DNA of 64,000 nucleotides from Kosakonia arachidis (GCF_900116535.1 NZ_FPAU01000001.1:1-64000); one strand, 5' to 3'. Positions 51,775-60,190 are shown, counted from the stretch's first letter. Numbers and translations: made by a program. The notes: generated from the letters alone by a model not told the origin.

Positions 51775-51840
51775 ACGGGGTTGAGTCCCCGCAGGGCCGC
51801 GGGGATTGATAAGGGGAGCGCGGCAAGCGCCCCTTATCCC
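51775..51840. repeat. Two adjacent GC-rich hairpins
   Basis: First hairpin: GAGTCCCCGC...GCGGGGAT (51783-51804), with a CCCCGC/GCGGGG stem. Second: ATAAGGGG(A)GCGC ggcaa GCGCCCCTTAT (51809-51836). Both are followed by an imperfect tandem repeat, so the segment looks like a mosaic extragenic repeat element rather than a gene. Confidence 0.6.
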
Positions 51841-51866
51841 GTTCACGGAGATAAAGCGTAAGTGTC

Positions 51867-51956
51867 TGCCAGTCTTCTGGTGAACGGAATAATTCCACGA
51901 TCTGCCAAAAATGCCGTCCTCCTGGTGAGCGGAACCTTTCCACGATACTCCCAAAA
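51867..51956. repeat. Imperfect 45-bp tandem repeat
   Basis: Two units, 51867-51910 and 51912-51956, share TGCC..TC.TCTGGTGA.CGGAA and TTCCACGAT.. plus a CCAAAA end. No gene overlaps them convincingly. The rest of the gap (to 52295) has another REP pair at 51961-52036, then AT-rich promoter DNA. Confidence 0.65.
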
Positions 51957-51960
51957 TAGC

Positions 51961-52036
51961 GAATGGCGGCGCCGTCTTATCCGGCTTACACCACAGCCAA
52001 CAATATAAACCCGATAAGCGTCAGTACCACAGGGCA
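51961..52036. repeat. REP pair
   Basis: GAATGGCGGCGCCGTCTTAT...CCGGCTTAC (51961-51989) and an inverted unit CCCGATAAGCGTCAGTACCA...GGGC (52010-52035). Confidence 0.65.
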
Positions 52037-52178
52037 TTCTTCCCGTTTTAGTGCATTCCTTGCACTAAAATTGTGCATTATCTGCTCAGTAAATCATGCC
52101 ACGGATACCCCTTCGTCTCGCACGCAAAAATAAACATTAGTAAATCAAATCATTAACAAAAATTTCAAAAATATGACT

Positions 52179-52199
52179 GAACCAATACGAAATTGGTTC
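52179..52199. promoter_or_regulatory. Candidate operator of the GntR regulator
   Basis: GAACCAAT acgaa ATTGGTTC is a perfect 8-bp inverted repeat about 100 bases before the gntR start. The same half-site GAACCAAT recurs at 52288-52295, directly abutting the ATG. A repeated half-site in front of a GntR-family gene suggests autoregulation. Confidence 0.6.
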
Positions 52200-52295
52200 G
52201 TTTATTGCTTAGTTATAAAGGCAAGGCATCGAAGATGAAATAATTAACTTTATGTAATTAAATAAAAAAATAACGCCAAATACGGATGAACCAAT

Positions 52296-53012
52296 ATGGA
52301 AAAACCGTCACGCTATCTGGCAAATTCCAGTACGGCGCTTGAACAACTTCGTGGGCTTATTCATCAACATGAGTCAACACCAGGGACTCCATTGCCCACA
52401 GAACGTGAACTGGCGGAACGCTTAGGTATCGGGCGGAGAGAAGTACGCCGCGCGCTGGACGTACTGGAAGAAGAGGGACGGATCTGGCGTAAGCAGGGCA
52501 AAGGCACGTTTATTGGCCCCGCTGCGCCGGTCGCGCCACTGGCACTCCAGGGACTGGTGCAACAAACCAATATGCTGGAAGTGATGGAAGCGCGCTTGCA
52601 GGTTGAGCCGGGACTTGCGCGGTTGGCGGCACTTCGCGCCAACCCGGAAAACCTGGCGCTAATGCAGCGCATGCTGGAACGCATCGATAACGTCAATCCG
52701 GACGATCCGGATCTTAATGAGCTATGGGACAGCGCTTTTCACCGGGCCATCGCTGAAGCGGCGGGAAACCGTTTGATGCTCGGTCTTTTTGACGCCATTG
52801 ACGCCGTGCGGCGCGAACCCGCCTGGCACCATCTGCGGGAGCTGGCGCGTACCCCGGCGAAGGTCGAACGCTATAACGATCATCACCACCGCATTATGCA
52901 CGCCATCCGACAGCGTCAGCCGCAGGAGGCTTTCCTGGCGATGCGTGAACATCTGCTCGATCTGCAACATGCCCTGATCCAGGCCATTCATCTCGAGGAC
53001 GATACGCCATGA
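52296..53012 (+). CDS. GntR-family transcriptional regulator, FCD (FadR) subfamily
   Basis: A 238-residue regulator. Residues about 15-75 form the GntR winged helix (GTPLPTERELAERLGIGRREVRRALDVLEEEGRIWRKQGKGTFIG). The C-terminal all-alpha FCD ligand-binding domain includes EVMEARLQVEPGLARLAALRA, DSAFHRAIAEAAGNRLML and the metal-ligand-type HHHRIMHAIRQR. The stop overlaps the next gene start (ATGA), so it is the first gene of the ABC operon and most likely its repressor; the effector would be the transported or a derived compound. The start codon is preceded by the operator half-site rather than a strong Shine-Dalgarno sequence. Confidence 0.88.
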   Translation: MEKPSRYLANSSTALEQLRGLIHQHESTPGTPLPTERELAERLGIGRREVRRALDVLEEEGRIWRKQGKGTFIGPAAPVAPLALQGLVQQTNMLEVMEARLQVEPGLARLAALRANPENLALMQRMLERIDNVNPDDPDLNELWDSAFHRAIAEAAGNRLMLGLFDAIDAVRREPAWHHLRELARTPAKVERYNDHHHRIMHAIRQRQPQEAFLAMREHLLDLQHALIQAIHLEDDTP

Positions 53013-54022
53013 CCACCATTCCTTTTCACGATCCCGCGCCCGTCCTGCGTCTGCACAACCTGAAAGTCCAGTTTGCCGGTAGTCCGGTCAGCATACTGGA
53101 CGGTATTTCACTGACTATAAAAAGTGGGGAAACGCTGGCGCTGGTGGGGGAATCCGGCTGCGGTAAAAGTATTACCTCGCTGGCGTTGATGGGGCTGTTG
53201 CCCAACAGCGCTCAGATCCTCAGCGGCGAAATGGTGTTTCGCGGCCACAATCTGCGCCAGCTTTCGCCGAGGGAATATGCTGACCTGCGCGGTAATGAGC
53301 TGGCGATGATTTTTCAGGAGCCGATGACGTCGCTGAACCCCTCATTCACCCTTGGCGATCAACTGAGTGAAGCGGTGATGCGTCACCAGCATGTCTCCCG
53401 GCAGAGCGCGTGGGATATCGCGCTACAGATCCTCGAAAAGGTGCAAATTCCGGCGGCGGAGATGCGTCTGAAAGCGTATCCACACCAGCTTTCCGGCGGT
53501 ATGCGACAGCGCGTGATGATTGCCATGGCGCTGATTAACAACCCGCGGCTGCTGATTGCCGACGAGCCGACAACTGCGCTGGATGTCACTATTCAGGCGC
53601 AGATCCTGGCGTTGCTCAACACCCTGAAAGCCGAAACCGGCACGGCAGTATTGATGATCACCCACGATCTCGGCGTGGTGGCGGAAGTCGCCCAGCAAGT
53701 CGCTGTCATGTACGCCGGGCAAGTGGTTGAGCAGGGCAGCGTGGAGGCGATTTTTGCCGATCCGCAGCATCCGTACACCATCGGTCTGATGGGCTCGATT
53801 CCCTCGCTGGGCGCGCGCAAAGGCCAGCTCTCCACCATTCCCGGTGCCGTACCGTTACCGGAAGCGATGCCAAAAGGCTGCCGTTTCGCCACCCGCTGCC
53901 CGTTTGCGCAGAGCCGCTGCCACGCGGAAAAACCGTCGCTACAGCCACTGGGCCGGGGCCATCAGGCAGCCTGTTTTCGCGTGCCCCTTGAACAACATAT
54001 TGCGCTGGGAGAAACCGCATGA
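53009..54022 (+). CDS. Dipeptide/oligopeptide-type ABC transporter ATPase (DppD-like)
   Basis: A 337-residue ATP-binding subunit. Walker A in VGESGCGKSITSLALMG, Q-loop MIFQEPMTSLNP, signature SGGMRQRVMIAMAL, Walker B LLIADEPTTALD, H-loop MITHDLGVV. The C-terminal oligopeptide-transporter extension carries the cysteine motif CRFATRCPFAQSRC. It overlaps gntR and the next ATPase by 4 bases each (ATGA), so translation is coupled. Confidence 0.93.
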   Translation: MTTIPFHDPAPVLRLHNLKVQFAGSPVSILDGISLTIKSGETLALVGESGCGKSITSLALMGLLPNSAQILSGEMVFRGHNLRQLSPREYADLRGNELAMIFQEPMTSLNPSFTLGDQLSEAVMRHQHVSRQSAWDIALQILEKVQIPAAEMRLKAYPHQLSGGMRQRVMIAMALINNPRLLIADEPTTALDVTIQAQILALLNTLKAETGTAVLMITHDLGVVAEVAQQVAVMYAGQVVEQGSVEAIFADPQHPYTIGLMGSIPSLGARKGQLSTIPGAVPLPEAMPKGCRFATRCPFAQSRCHAEKPSLQPLGRGHQAACFRVPLEQHIALGETA

Positions 54023-55086
54023 AGACACCGATTCTTGAGGCCCACGATCTCAGCAAACGTTTTGTCGGCGCGACGCGTCTGTTCGAGCCAAAACGCTTTG
54101 TCACGGCAGTCGATCGCATTTCGCTCGCCGTTTATCCCGGTGAAACGCTGGCGATTGTGGGGGAGTCGGGTTCCGGTAAATCGACGCTGGGCCGTCTGCT
54201 GTTACGCCTGTTGTCTGCGTCCGAAGGGCGCGTTTACTACCAGGGCGAAGAGATCACTCACGCCAGCGGCGCACGGTTAAACCAGCTGCGCCGCGAGCTG
54301 CAAATCATCTTTCAGGATCCCTTCGCCTCGCTGAACCCGCGCATGACCGTGGAGCAGATCGTCGGCGAACCGTTGTGGCTGCACCAGAAAATGGGCAAAG
54401 CGGATCGCCAGGCGCGCGTCGCCGAACTGCTCGCGACCGTGGGTCTGCCTGCGGCCTGGGCGCGGCGTTTCCCGCATGAGTTCTCCGGTGGACAGCGCCA
54501 GCGTATTGGCATTGCCCGCGCGCTGGCTTCCGGGCCGAAGCTGCTGCTGGGCGATGAACCCGTGTCCGCGCTGGATGTATCGGTGCAGGCGCAAGTGGTA
54601 AACCTGCTGGAAAATCTGAAACAGCAACTTGGGCTGACGATGATCATCGTTGCGCATGGGCTGGCGGTGATCCGCCATATGAGCGATCGCGTGGCGGTGA
54701 TGTACCTCGGGCAGATCGTCGAAATGGCGACCGTTGATGAGATCTTCGACGCGCCACTACACCCGTACACACAGGCGCTGATCGCCTCTGCGCCGCAGAC
54801 CCAGCCCGGCCTCAAGCGTGAGATGCCGCTGTTACAGGGCGATTTACCCAATCCGGCCAGTCCGCCGCAGGGCTGTCGTTTTCATACCCGTTGCCCGCAC
54901 GTCACCGATGAATGTCGGCAACGCGAACCGATTGCTCAGGTACTTGAAGGCGGCCGCCAGGTCTCCTGCCATCGCTGGCAGGAGCTCAACCGTGACCGCA
55001 CGGTCATCCAGATTGCTCCACCCTCCGCCGCGTTCCTGCGTCGCCGTGCGCTGTTCGAACACGCGGCCTCTCACTCATCCCTTTAA
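54019..55086 (+). CDS. Dipeptide/oligopeptide-type ABC transporter ATPase (DppF-like)
   Basis: A 355-residue second ATP-binding subunit. Walker A GESGSGKSTLGRLLLRLL, Q-loop IIFQDPFASLNPRM, signature FSGGQRQRIGIARAL, Walker B LLLGDEPVSALDVS. The H-loop reads IVAHGLAVIRHM: the histidine is kept but the usual following Asp is Gly. C-terminal cysteine motif CRFHTRCPHVTDEC. The last ~30 residues (RDRTVIQIAPPSAAFLRRRA) extend beyond typical DppF. The pair with the preceding ATPase forms a heterodimeric motor. Confidence 0.93.
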   Translation: MKTPILEAHDLSKRFVGATRLFEPKRFVTAVDRISLAVYPGETLAIVGESGSGKSTLGRLLLRLLSASEGRVYYQGEEITHASGARLNQLRRELQIIFQDPFASLNPRMTVEQIVGEPLWLHQKMGKADRQARVAELLATVGLPAAWARRFPHEFSGGQRQRIGIARALASGPKLLLGDEPVSALDVSVQAQVVNLLENLKQQLGLTMIIVAHGLAVIRHMSDRVAVMYLGQIVEMATVDEIFDAPLHPYTQALIASAPQTQPGLKREMPLLQGDLPNPASPPQGCRFHTRCPHVTDECRQREPIAQVLEGGRQVSCHRWQELNRDRTVIQIAPPSAAFLRRRALFEHAASHSSL

Positions 55087-55097
55087 AGGAAAAAATA

Positions 55098-56612
55098 ATG
55101 ATTGTGCGTAATTCTCTTTTGACCGTTCTGGGAAGTGTTATGTTGCTGGGCGCTGCGCTGCCAACCCATGCTGAAAGTGTGCTGCGTATTGGATTAGGCG
55201 CAGATCCAGACATGCTCGATCCGCACCTCGCGCGTACCTACTATGGCCGCTTTGTCTTCGCTTCGCTGTGCGATCGGCTGGTGGATGTTGATGAAAACCT
55301 GAAAGTGGTGCCGGGGCTGGCGACAGACTGGTCGTGGAGTGAAGACGGCAAAACCCTGACCATGAACCTGCGCGACGGCGTGACTTTCCATGATGGCGAG
55401 AAATTTGATGCCGCCGCGGCGAAATTCAGCCTCGATCGCGCCCTGACGCTGCCGGGCTCGCTGCGCAAAAGCGAGATCTCCTCGGTAGAATCTGTGGAAG
55501 TGACCGGGCCGATGCAAATCACTCTGCACCTGAAAACGCCAGATTCGGCGTTGCTGATGCAGCTTACCGACCGCGCAGGCGCGATGCTGGCACCTGAAGC
55601 GGCGAAAAAGCCAGACTTCGCCGCGCATCCGGTCTGCTCCGGGCCATACAAGTTCGACAGCCGCGTTTCGCAGGATCGCATCGTGCTTTCGCGGTTTGAC
55701 AACTACTGGAACAAAGGTGCTTACCACTTCGACAAAGTGATTTATCTGCCGATCCCGGATGCCTCGGTGCGTCTGGCTAACCTGCGCGCAGGCGATCTGG
55801 ATCTGAGCGAAGGCATCGTACCAAGCGATGTGAAAACGGTAGAGAACGACGGCAAATTAAAACTGGCGAAGGTCACCGGGCTGGGCTATCAGGGCATCAC
55901 ATTTAACATCAACAATGGCAAAGTCCCGGCTAACGATCCGTTTAAAGATGCACGCGTGCGTGAAGCGTTCTCGCAGGCGATTGACCGTGAGGCATTAAAC
56001 CAGGTGGTATTCGAAGGTCTCTATGCCCCGGCGAACCAGCCATTCTCTCCGGTCAGCCCGTATCACGTTAATCTGCCAGTGCCGCCGCGCGATATCGAAA
56101 AAGCCAAAGCGTTGCTAAAAGCGGCAGGCGTGAAGACGCCGATCACCGTTTCGCTACTGGTGCCGAATAACCCAACCTCACAGCAGGTGGCGCAGGTGTT
56201 ACAGGCGATGACCGCCGAGGCCGGTTTTAACGTCAATCTACAAATGACCGAATTCGCCACGCTGCTGGATCGCCAGCAAAGCGGTGACTTCCAGCTTAGC
56301 TACTCTGGCTGGTCTGGCCGCCCGGATCCAGACGGCAGTATCTTCGGCTTTATTCACAGTAAAGGCACTCTCAACGATGGCCGCTACAGCAATGCACAGG
56401 TGGATGACTGGCTGACGCAGGCGCGTTTGCATAACGATCCGGCCACCCGAAAAGGGCTGTATGAAAACGTCGTTAAACAACTGCAAACCGATATGCCGAT
56501 TGCTTACCTCTACTTCGAGCCGCGCATTTTTGGGCTGAATAAAAAAGTAGAGGGCTTTAAACCTTACCCGGACGGCATTGTGCGTCTGGCAGGTATGACC
56601 TTCGCGAAGTAA
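55098..56612 (+). CDS. Periplasmic substrate-binding protein, family 5 (peptide/nickel/glutathione type)
   Basis: A 504-residue SBP_bac_5 protein. Signal peptide MIVRNSLLTVLGSVMLLG, cleavage after THA. Mature start ESVLRIGLGADPDMLDPHLA. Family blocks: PGLATDWSWSEDGKTLTMNLRDGVTFHDGEKFDA, DNYWNKGAYHFDKVIY, DARVREAFSQAIDREALNQVV. Comparable lengths occur in GsiB, DppA and related proteins; the ligand cannot be read from sequence. No lipobox, so it is free in the periplasm. Starts 12 bases after the ATPase gene with AAAGGA upstream. Confidence 0.92.
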   Translation: MIVRNSLLTVLGSVMLLGAALPTHAESVLRIGLGADPDMLDPHLARTYYGRFVFASLCDRLVDVDENLKVVPGLATDWSWSEDGKTLTMNLRDGVTFHDGEKFDAAAAKFSLDRALTLPGSLRKSEISSVESVEVTGPMQITLHLKTPDSALLMQLTDRAGAMLAPEAAKKPDFAAHPVCSGPYKFDSRVSQDRIVLSRFDNYWNKGAYHFDKVIYLPIPDASVRLANLRAGDLDLSEGIVPSDVKTVENDGKLKLAKVTGLGYQGITFNINNGKVPANDPFKDARVREAFSQAIDREALNQVVFEGLYAPANQPFSPVSPYHVNLPVPPRDIEKAKALLKAAGVKTPITVSLLVPNNPTSQQVAQVLQAMTAEAGFNVNLQMTEFATLLDRQQSGDFQLSYSGWSGRPDPDGSIFGFIHSKGTLNDGRYSNAQVDDWLTQARLHNDPATRKGLYENVVKQLQTDMPIAYLYFEPRIFGLNKKVEGFKPYPDGIVRLAGMTFAK

Positions 56613-56633
56613 CGGGAGTTGTAAGGAGATACC

Positions 56634-57578
56634 ATGCTGGAATTGATATGCAAACGCCTGCTGCTCGCCATCCCGACGCTGCTGATGGTCAGTATGATGG
56701 TCTTCGGGCTGCAAAAGTTGCTGCCCGGCGATCCGCTGACGGCCATGTTGGGAGAAGAGCGCGATCCGGCGGTGATCGCCCAGCTGCGCGCGGAGCTGAA
56801 TCTGGATGCACCTATCCCGGTGCAATATTTCCACTGGCTTACCCGCGCCTTGCAAGGAGATCTTGGTGTCTCCTTACGCACTCAGGAGACGGTGACACAT
56901 CTGATTGCCACCAAATTGCCCGTTACGCTGGAGATGTCGTTGCTGGCGATGATTTTCGCGCTGCTGTTCGGCATCAGCATGGGGATCATGGCGGCAGTCA
57001 ACAAGAATAGCTGGATCGATCACGGCACGAACTTTGTCGCCATTTCCGGCATTTCGGTGCCGCACTTTTGGCTGGGGATTCTGCTGATCCTGATTTTCTC
57101 CGTCAATCTGCAATGGCTGCCCGCGTCGGGTTTTGTCCCCTTCAGCGAAGATCCGCTGCAGAACCTGCGCACCTTGCTGCTGCCTTCGCTGGTGCTTGGC
57201 ACCGGGCTGGCGGCAACCTTAATGCGCCACACCCGCGCATCCATGATTGCTGTCTTGAAAGCGGATTACATCCGCACCGCCAGGGCGAAGGGGCTGTTGC
57301 CAAAAACGGTGATCATGAAGCACGCATTTCGTAATGCGCTGGTGCCGGTGATCACCCTGACCACGCTGCTGTTTGGCGAACTACTGGGTGGTGCGGTGCT
57401 GACCGAGCAGGTATTTACCATTCCCGGCTTCGGCAAAATGATTGTCGACTCGGTATTCAACCGTGATTACGCGGTGGTACAGGGTGTGGTGCTGGTGGTG
57501 GCAATTGGCTTCCTGTTGCTCAATCTGTTGGCCGATGTGCTGTACGTGCTGATTAACCCAAAAATGCGGAGCGAATAA
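56634..57578 (+). CDS. ABC transporter permease, DppB-like
   Basis: A 314-residue inner-membrane permease of the BPD_transp_1 family. Hydrophobic segments start with LLLAIPTLLMVSMMVFGLQKLLPGDP and continue through TLEMSLLAMIFALLFGISMG, FWLGILLILIFSVN and VVLVVAIGFLLLNLLADVLYVL. The EAA-type cytoplasmic loop is TARAKGLLPKTVIMKHAFRNALVPVI. AAGGAGA lies 7 bases upstream of the ATG. The stop overlaps the next permease start by one base (TAATG). Confidence 0.93.
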   Translation: MLELICKRLLLAIPTLLMVSMMVFGLQKLLPGDPLTAMLGEERDPAVIAQLRAELNLDAPIPVQYFHWLTRALQGDLGVSLRTQETVTHLIATKLPVTLEMSLLAMIFALLFGISMGIMAAVNKNSWIDHGTNFVAISGISVPHFWLGILLILIFSVNLQWLPASGFVPFSEDPLQNLRTLLLPSLVLGTGLAATLMRHTRASMIAVLKADYIRTARAKGLLPKTVIMKHAFRNALVPVITLTTLLFGELLGGAVLTEQVFTIPGFGKMIVDSVFNRDYAVVQGVVLVVAIGFLLLNLLADVLYVLINPKMRSE

Positions 57579-58453
57579 TGGCGGAACTGACCACTACGGG
57601 CGTGACGGCGTCGCTGCCGCGTACGGAAAACCGGGTACTGAAGAAATTCCTCGGCAATAAAAGTGCGGTGATGGGTGCGGTGATTGTCGGCATCTTCGTA
57701 TTGATCGCTTTGCTGGCGCCGTGGATCGCACCGTTCGATCCAGTAAAAGCAAACTTTCTGGCGGTACGTAAACCACCCTCGGAGCTGTACTGGTTCGGTA
57801 CCGATGAACTGGGGCGCGATATTCTGTCGCGTATGGTTTGGGGGGCGCGCACCTCACTGATGGCCGGTTGTATATCCGTGCTGATTGCCGTGGTTATTGG
57901 CGTGCCGCTTGGCCTGCTGGCCGGTTTTTTCCAGGGGATCTGGGATGGGGTGATTTCACGCTTTATCGAAGCGCTGCTGGCCTGCCCATTTTTGATCATG
58001 GCGATCGCCCTCGGCGCGTTCCTCGGCCCAAGCCTGAGTAATGCCATGATCGCCATTGGCCTGTCTGCGATGCCGATCTTCGCCCGGCTGACGCGTGGCC
58101 AGGTGATCGCCATTCGTAACGAAGAGTATATCGACGGGGCGCGGGCAATTGGCCTGCCGGATCGCTGGATAATCCTGCGCTATGTGCTGCCGAATGTGAT
58201 GTCGCCGATCCTCGTCCAGGCGACACTGGCGATTGCCTCGGCGATCATCACCGAAGCCAGCCTCTCTTTTCTCGGCCTCGGCCAACAGCCGCCGTATCCC
58301 TCCTGGGGCGCGATGCTGAATACTGCCAAAGGTTTTCTGGAGCAAGCGCCCTGGATGTCTATTTTCCCCGGTGTGGCGATTTTTCTGACCGTACAGGGAT
58401 TTAATTTACTCGGCGACGGGCTGCGCGATGCACTCGATCCTCGCCACGACTAA
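57578..58453 (+). CDS. ABC transporter permease, DppC-like
   Basis: A 291-residue permease with the N-terminal OppC_N segment (FLGNKSAVMGAVIVGIFVLIALLAPWI), the LGRDILSRMVWGARTSLMAG motif after the FGTDELG box, and the EAA loop DGARAIGLPDRWIILRYVLPNVMSPILV. It ends NLLGDGLRDALDPRHD, typical for the subfamily. It completes a five-part peptide-type importer (two ATPases, one binding protein, two permeases). Confidence 0.93.
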   Translation: MAELTTTGVTASLPRTENRVLKKFLGNKSAVMGAVIVGIFVLIALLAPWIAPFDPVKANFLAVRKPPSELYWFGTDELGRDILSRMVWGARTSLMAGCISVLIAVVIGVPLGLLAGFFQGIWDGVISRFIEALLACPFLIMAIALGAFLGPSLSNAMIAIGLSAMPIFARLTRGQVIAIRNEEYIDGARAIGLPDRWIILRYVLPNVMSPILVQATLAIASAIITEASLSFLGLGQQPPYPSWGAMLNTAKGFLEQAPWMSIFPGVAIFLTVQGFNLLGDGLRDALDPRHD

Positions 58454-58462
58454 GGAGTTTCG

Positions 58463-60064
58463 ATGACGAAAGCGATTGATTTTAAAGTGGGTTATGCCTC
58501 ATATCGCGCACCGATGATGGGACACAACGCGGTAGCCACATCCCAGCCGCTGGCGGCACAGGCCGGCATGCGCATGCTGGCGCTCGGGGGGAATGCGGTG
58601 GATGCGGCGATTGCCACCGCGATGGCGCTGACGGTGGTGGAGCCGACCGGCTGTGGCATTGGTAGCGACGCTTTTGCCATTGTCTGGGACGGTAAAGAAT
58701 TGCACGGTCTGAATGCTTCTGGCCGCTCCCCGGCGAGCTGGCATGCGGATATGTTTGCTGGTCTGGATGCGGTACCGGAGCTTGGCTGGAATGCCGTTAC
58801 CGTACCCGGCGCGGTTTCCGGCTGGGTGGCGCTGGCCGAACGTTTTGGTTCACTGCCGTTGACTACGCTGGCGCAACCGGCGATTGAGTATGCCCGTAAC
58901 GGTTTTCCGGTTTCCCCGCTAATTGGTGAACTCTGGCAGCGCGGCTATACCAGGTTAAAAGATCAACCGGGCTTTAGCGCCTGTTTTGCGCCAGAAGGGC
59001 GCGCGCCGAAGATCGGCGAAATCTTCCGTAACCCGGCGCAAGCGAAGACGCTGGAGTTGATTGCGCAAACCAACGGTGAAGCGTTTTATCGCGGTGAACT
59101 GGCGCAGAAAATTGCCGCTTTCGCGAAAGAGCATGGGGCGCACCTGAACGAAGCGGATCTGGCAAACCATAAAGCCGACTGGGTGACACTGCTCTCCAGG
59201 ACGTTTGCCGGTGGTTCAGTGCAGGAGTTGCCGCCGAACGGGCAGGGGATTGCGACGCTGATTGCGCTCGGCATTCTTGAGCACTGCGATATTGGTCGCT
59301 ATGACCCGGATTCGGTACAGTCGCTGCATCTGTCGATTGAAGCGATGAAACTGGCGCTGGCCGATCTCGATCGTTATGTCGCTGATGAAGATCACCTGGA
59401 ATTCGCTGCCGACCTGTTGCTCAGCGACGACTATTTAAAAGCCCGTGCGGCGCTGATCGACCCGGATAAGGCCGCCGATTTTGTTTACGGTTCGCCGACG
59501 CAAAGCGGTACGGTTTACCTCTCCACAGCGGATGCCAGCGGCATGATGGTATCGTTTATTCAGTCCAACTATATGGGGTTTGGGTCCGGCGTCGTGGTGC
59601 CCGAAACGGGTATCAGTCTGCAAAACCGCGGCTGTGGTTTTGTGCTCGATCCGCAACACCCGAATGCGCTGGCGGGCGGAAAACGTCCGTTACACACCAT
59701 TATCCCAGGCTTTGCGATGGGGGCAGACGGCAAACCGCTGATGTCTTTCGGCGTGATGGGCGGGCCGATGCAGGCACAAGGCCATATGCAGATGGCGTTG
59801 CGCATTATGTTGCACGGACAGAACCCGCAGGCGGCGATCGATGCACCTCGCTGGCGCGTGGTAAAAGGCAGGGATGTGGTGGTGGAAGCAACGTTTGAAC
59901 GCAATCTGATTGCCGGGCTGCGCGCGCTAGGGCACCGGATTACGGTGGAAGATCCGCTGGAGGGGTATCATTTTGGTGGTGCGCAGGTGATCTATCGCAT
60001 GCCGGAAGGGCACTACGTTGCGGCGACTGAAAGCCGCAAAGATGGGCAAGCGTTAGTGAGTTAA
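58463..60064 (+). CDS. Gamma-glutamyltransferase-family amidohydrolase (HpxW/oxamate amidohydrolase-like)
   Basis: A 533-residue Ntn-hydrolase of the gamma-glutamyltranspeptidase family. It has no signal peptide, so it acts in the cytoplasm, unlike the periplasmic Ggt. Blocks: NAVATSQPLAAQAGMRMLALGGNAVDAAIATAMAL, EPTGCGIGSDAF, PNGQGIATLIALGIL. The putative self-processing nucleophile is Thr350 in QSGTVYLSTAD, followed by SNYMGFGSGVVVPETGISLQNRG and the GVMGGPMQAQGHMQ block. Resembles HpxW/YwrD types. It is the last gene of the ABC operon, 9 bases after the permease with AAGGAG upstream. It probably hydrolyses the imported compound, perhaps a gamma-glutamyl or oxamate-like amide. Confidence 0.85.
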   Translation: MTKAIDFKVGYASYRAPMMGHNAVATSQPLAAQAGMRMLALGGNAVDAAIATAMALTVVEPTGCGIGSDAFAIVWDGKELHGLNASGRSPASWHADMFAGLDAVPELGWNAVTVPGAVSGWVALAERFGSLPLTTLAQPAIEYARNGFPVSPLIGELWQRGYTRLKDQPGFSACFAPEGRAPKIGEIFRNPAQAKTLELIAQTNGEAFYRGELAQKIAAFAKEHGAHLNEADLANHKADWVTLLSRTFAGGSVQELPPNGQGIATLIALGILEHCDIGRYDPDSVQSLHLSIEAMKLALADLDRYVADEDHLEFAADLLLSDDYLKARAALIDPDKAADFVYGSPTQSGTVYLSTADASGMMVSFIQSNYMGFGSGVVVPETGISLQNRGCGFVLDPQHPNALAGGKRPLHTIIPGFAMGADGKPLMSFGVMGGPMQAQGHMQMALRIMLHGQNPQAAIDAPRWRVVKGRDVVVEATFERNLIAGLRALGHRITVEDPLEGYHFGGAQVIYRMPEGHYVAATESRKDGQALVS

Positions 60065-60073
60065 AAGGGATCA

Positions 60074-60180
60074 TGCCGGATGGCGGCGACGCTTTATCCG
60101 GCCTGTATCGCTTTCAGACACACGTTGTTTTTGCTTCCCTCAAAATCGTAGGCGCGCTAAGCGTAGCGCCACAGGCGGGA
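60074..60180. repeat. REP pair (BIME) after the amidohydrolase gene
   Basis: GCCGGATGGCGGCGACGCTT...TATCCGGCC (60075-60102) and the inverted unit GTAGGCGCGCTAAGCGTAGC...GGCGGG (60149-60179). Confidence 0.8.
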
Positions 60181-60190
60181 TCTGCACGGC

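Noticed and set aside
51704-51943. 79-codon minus-strand ORF with an internal RFRSP-type repeat
   Set aside because: The protein repeat simply reflects the imperfect 45-bp DNA tandem repeat; there is no ribosome-binding site or known domain.
51783-51956. CRISPR array downstream of the cysH region
   Set aside because: Only one I-E-like hairpin is present, and the nearby 45-bp tandem units have no hairpin repeat/spacer structure; no cas gene is nearby. Retained only as a low-interest observation.
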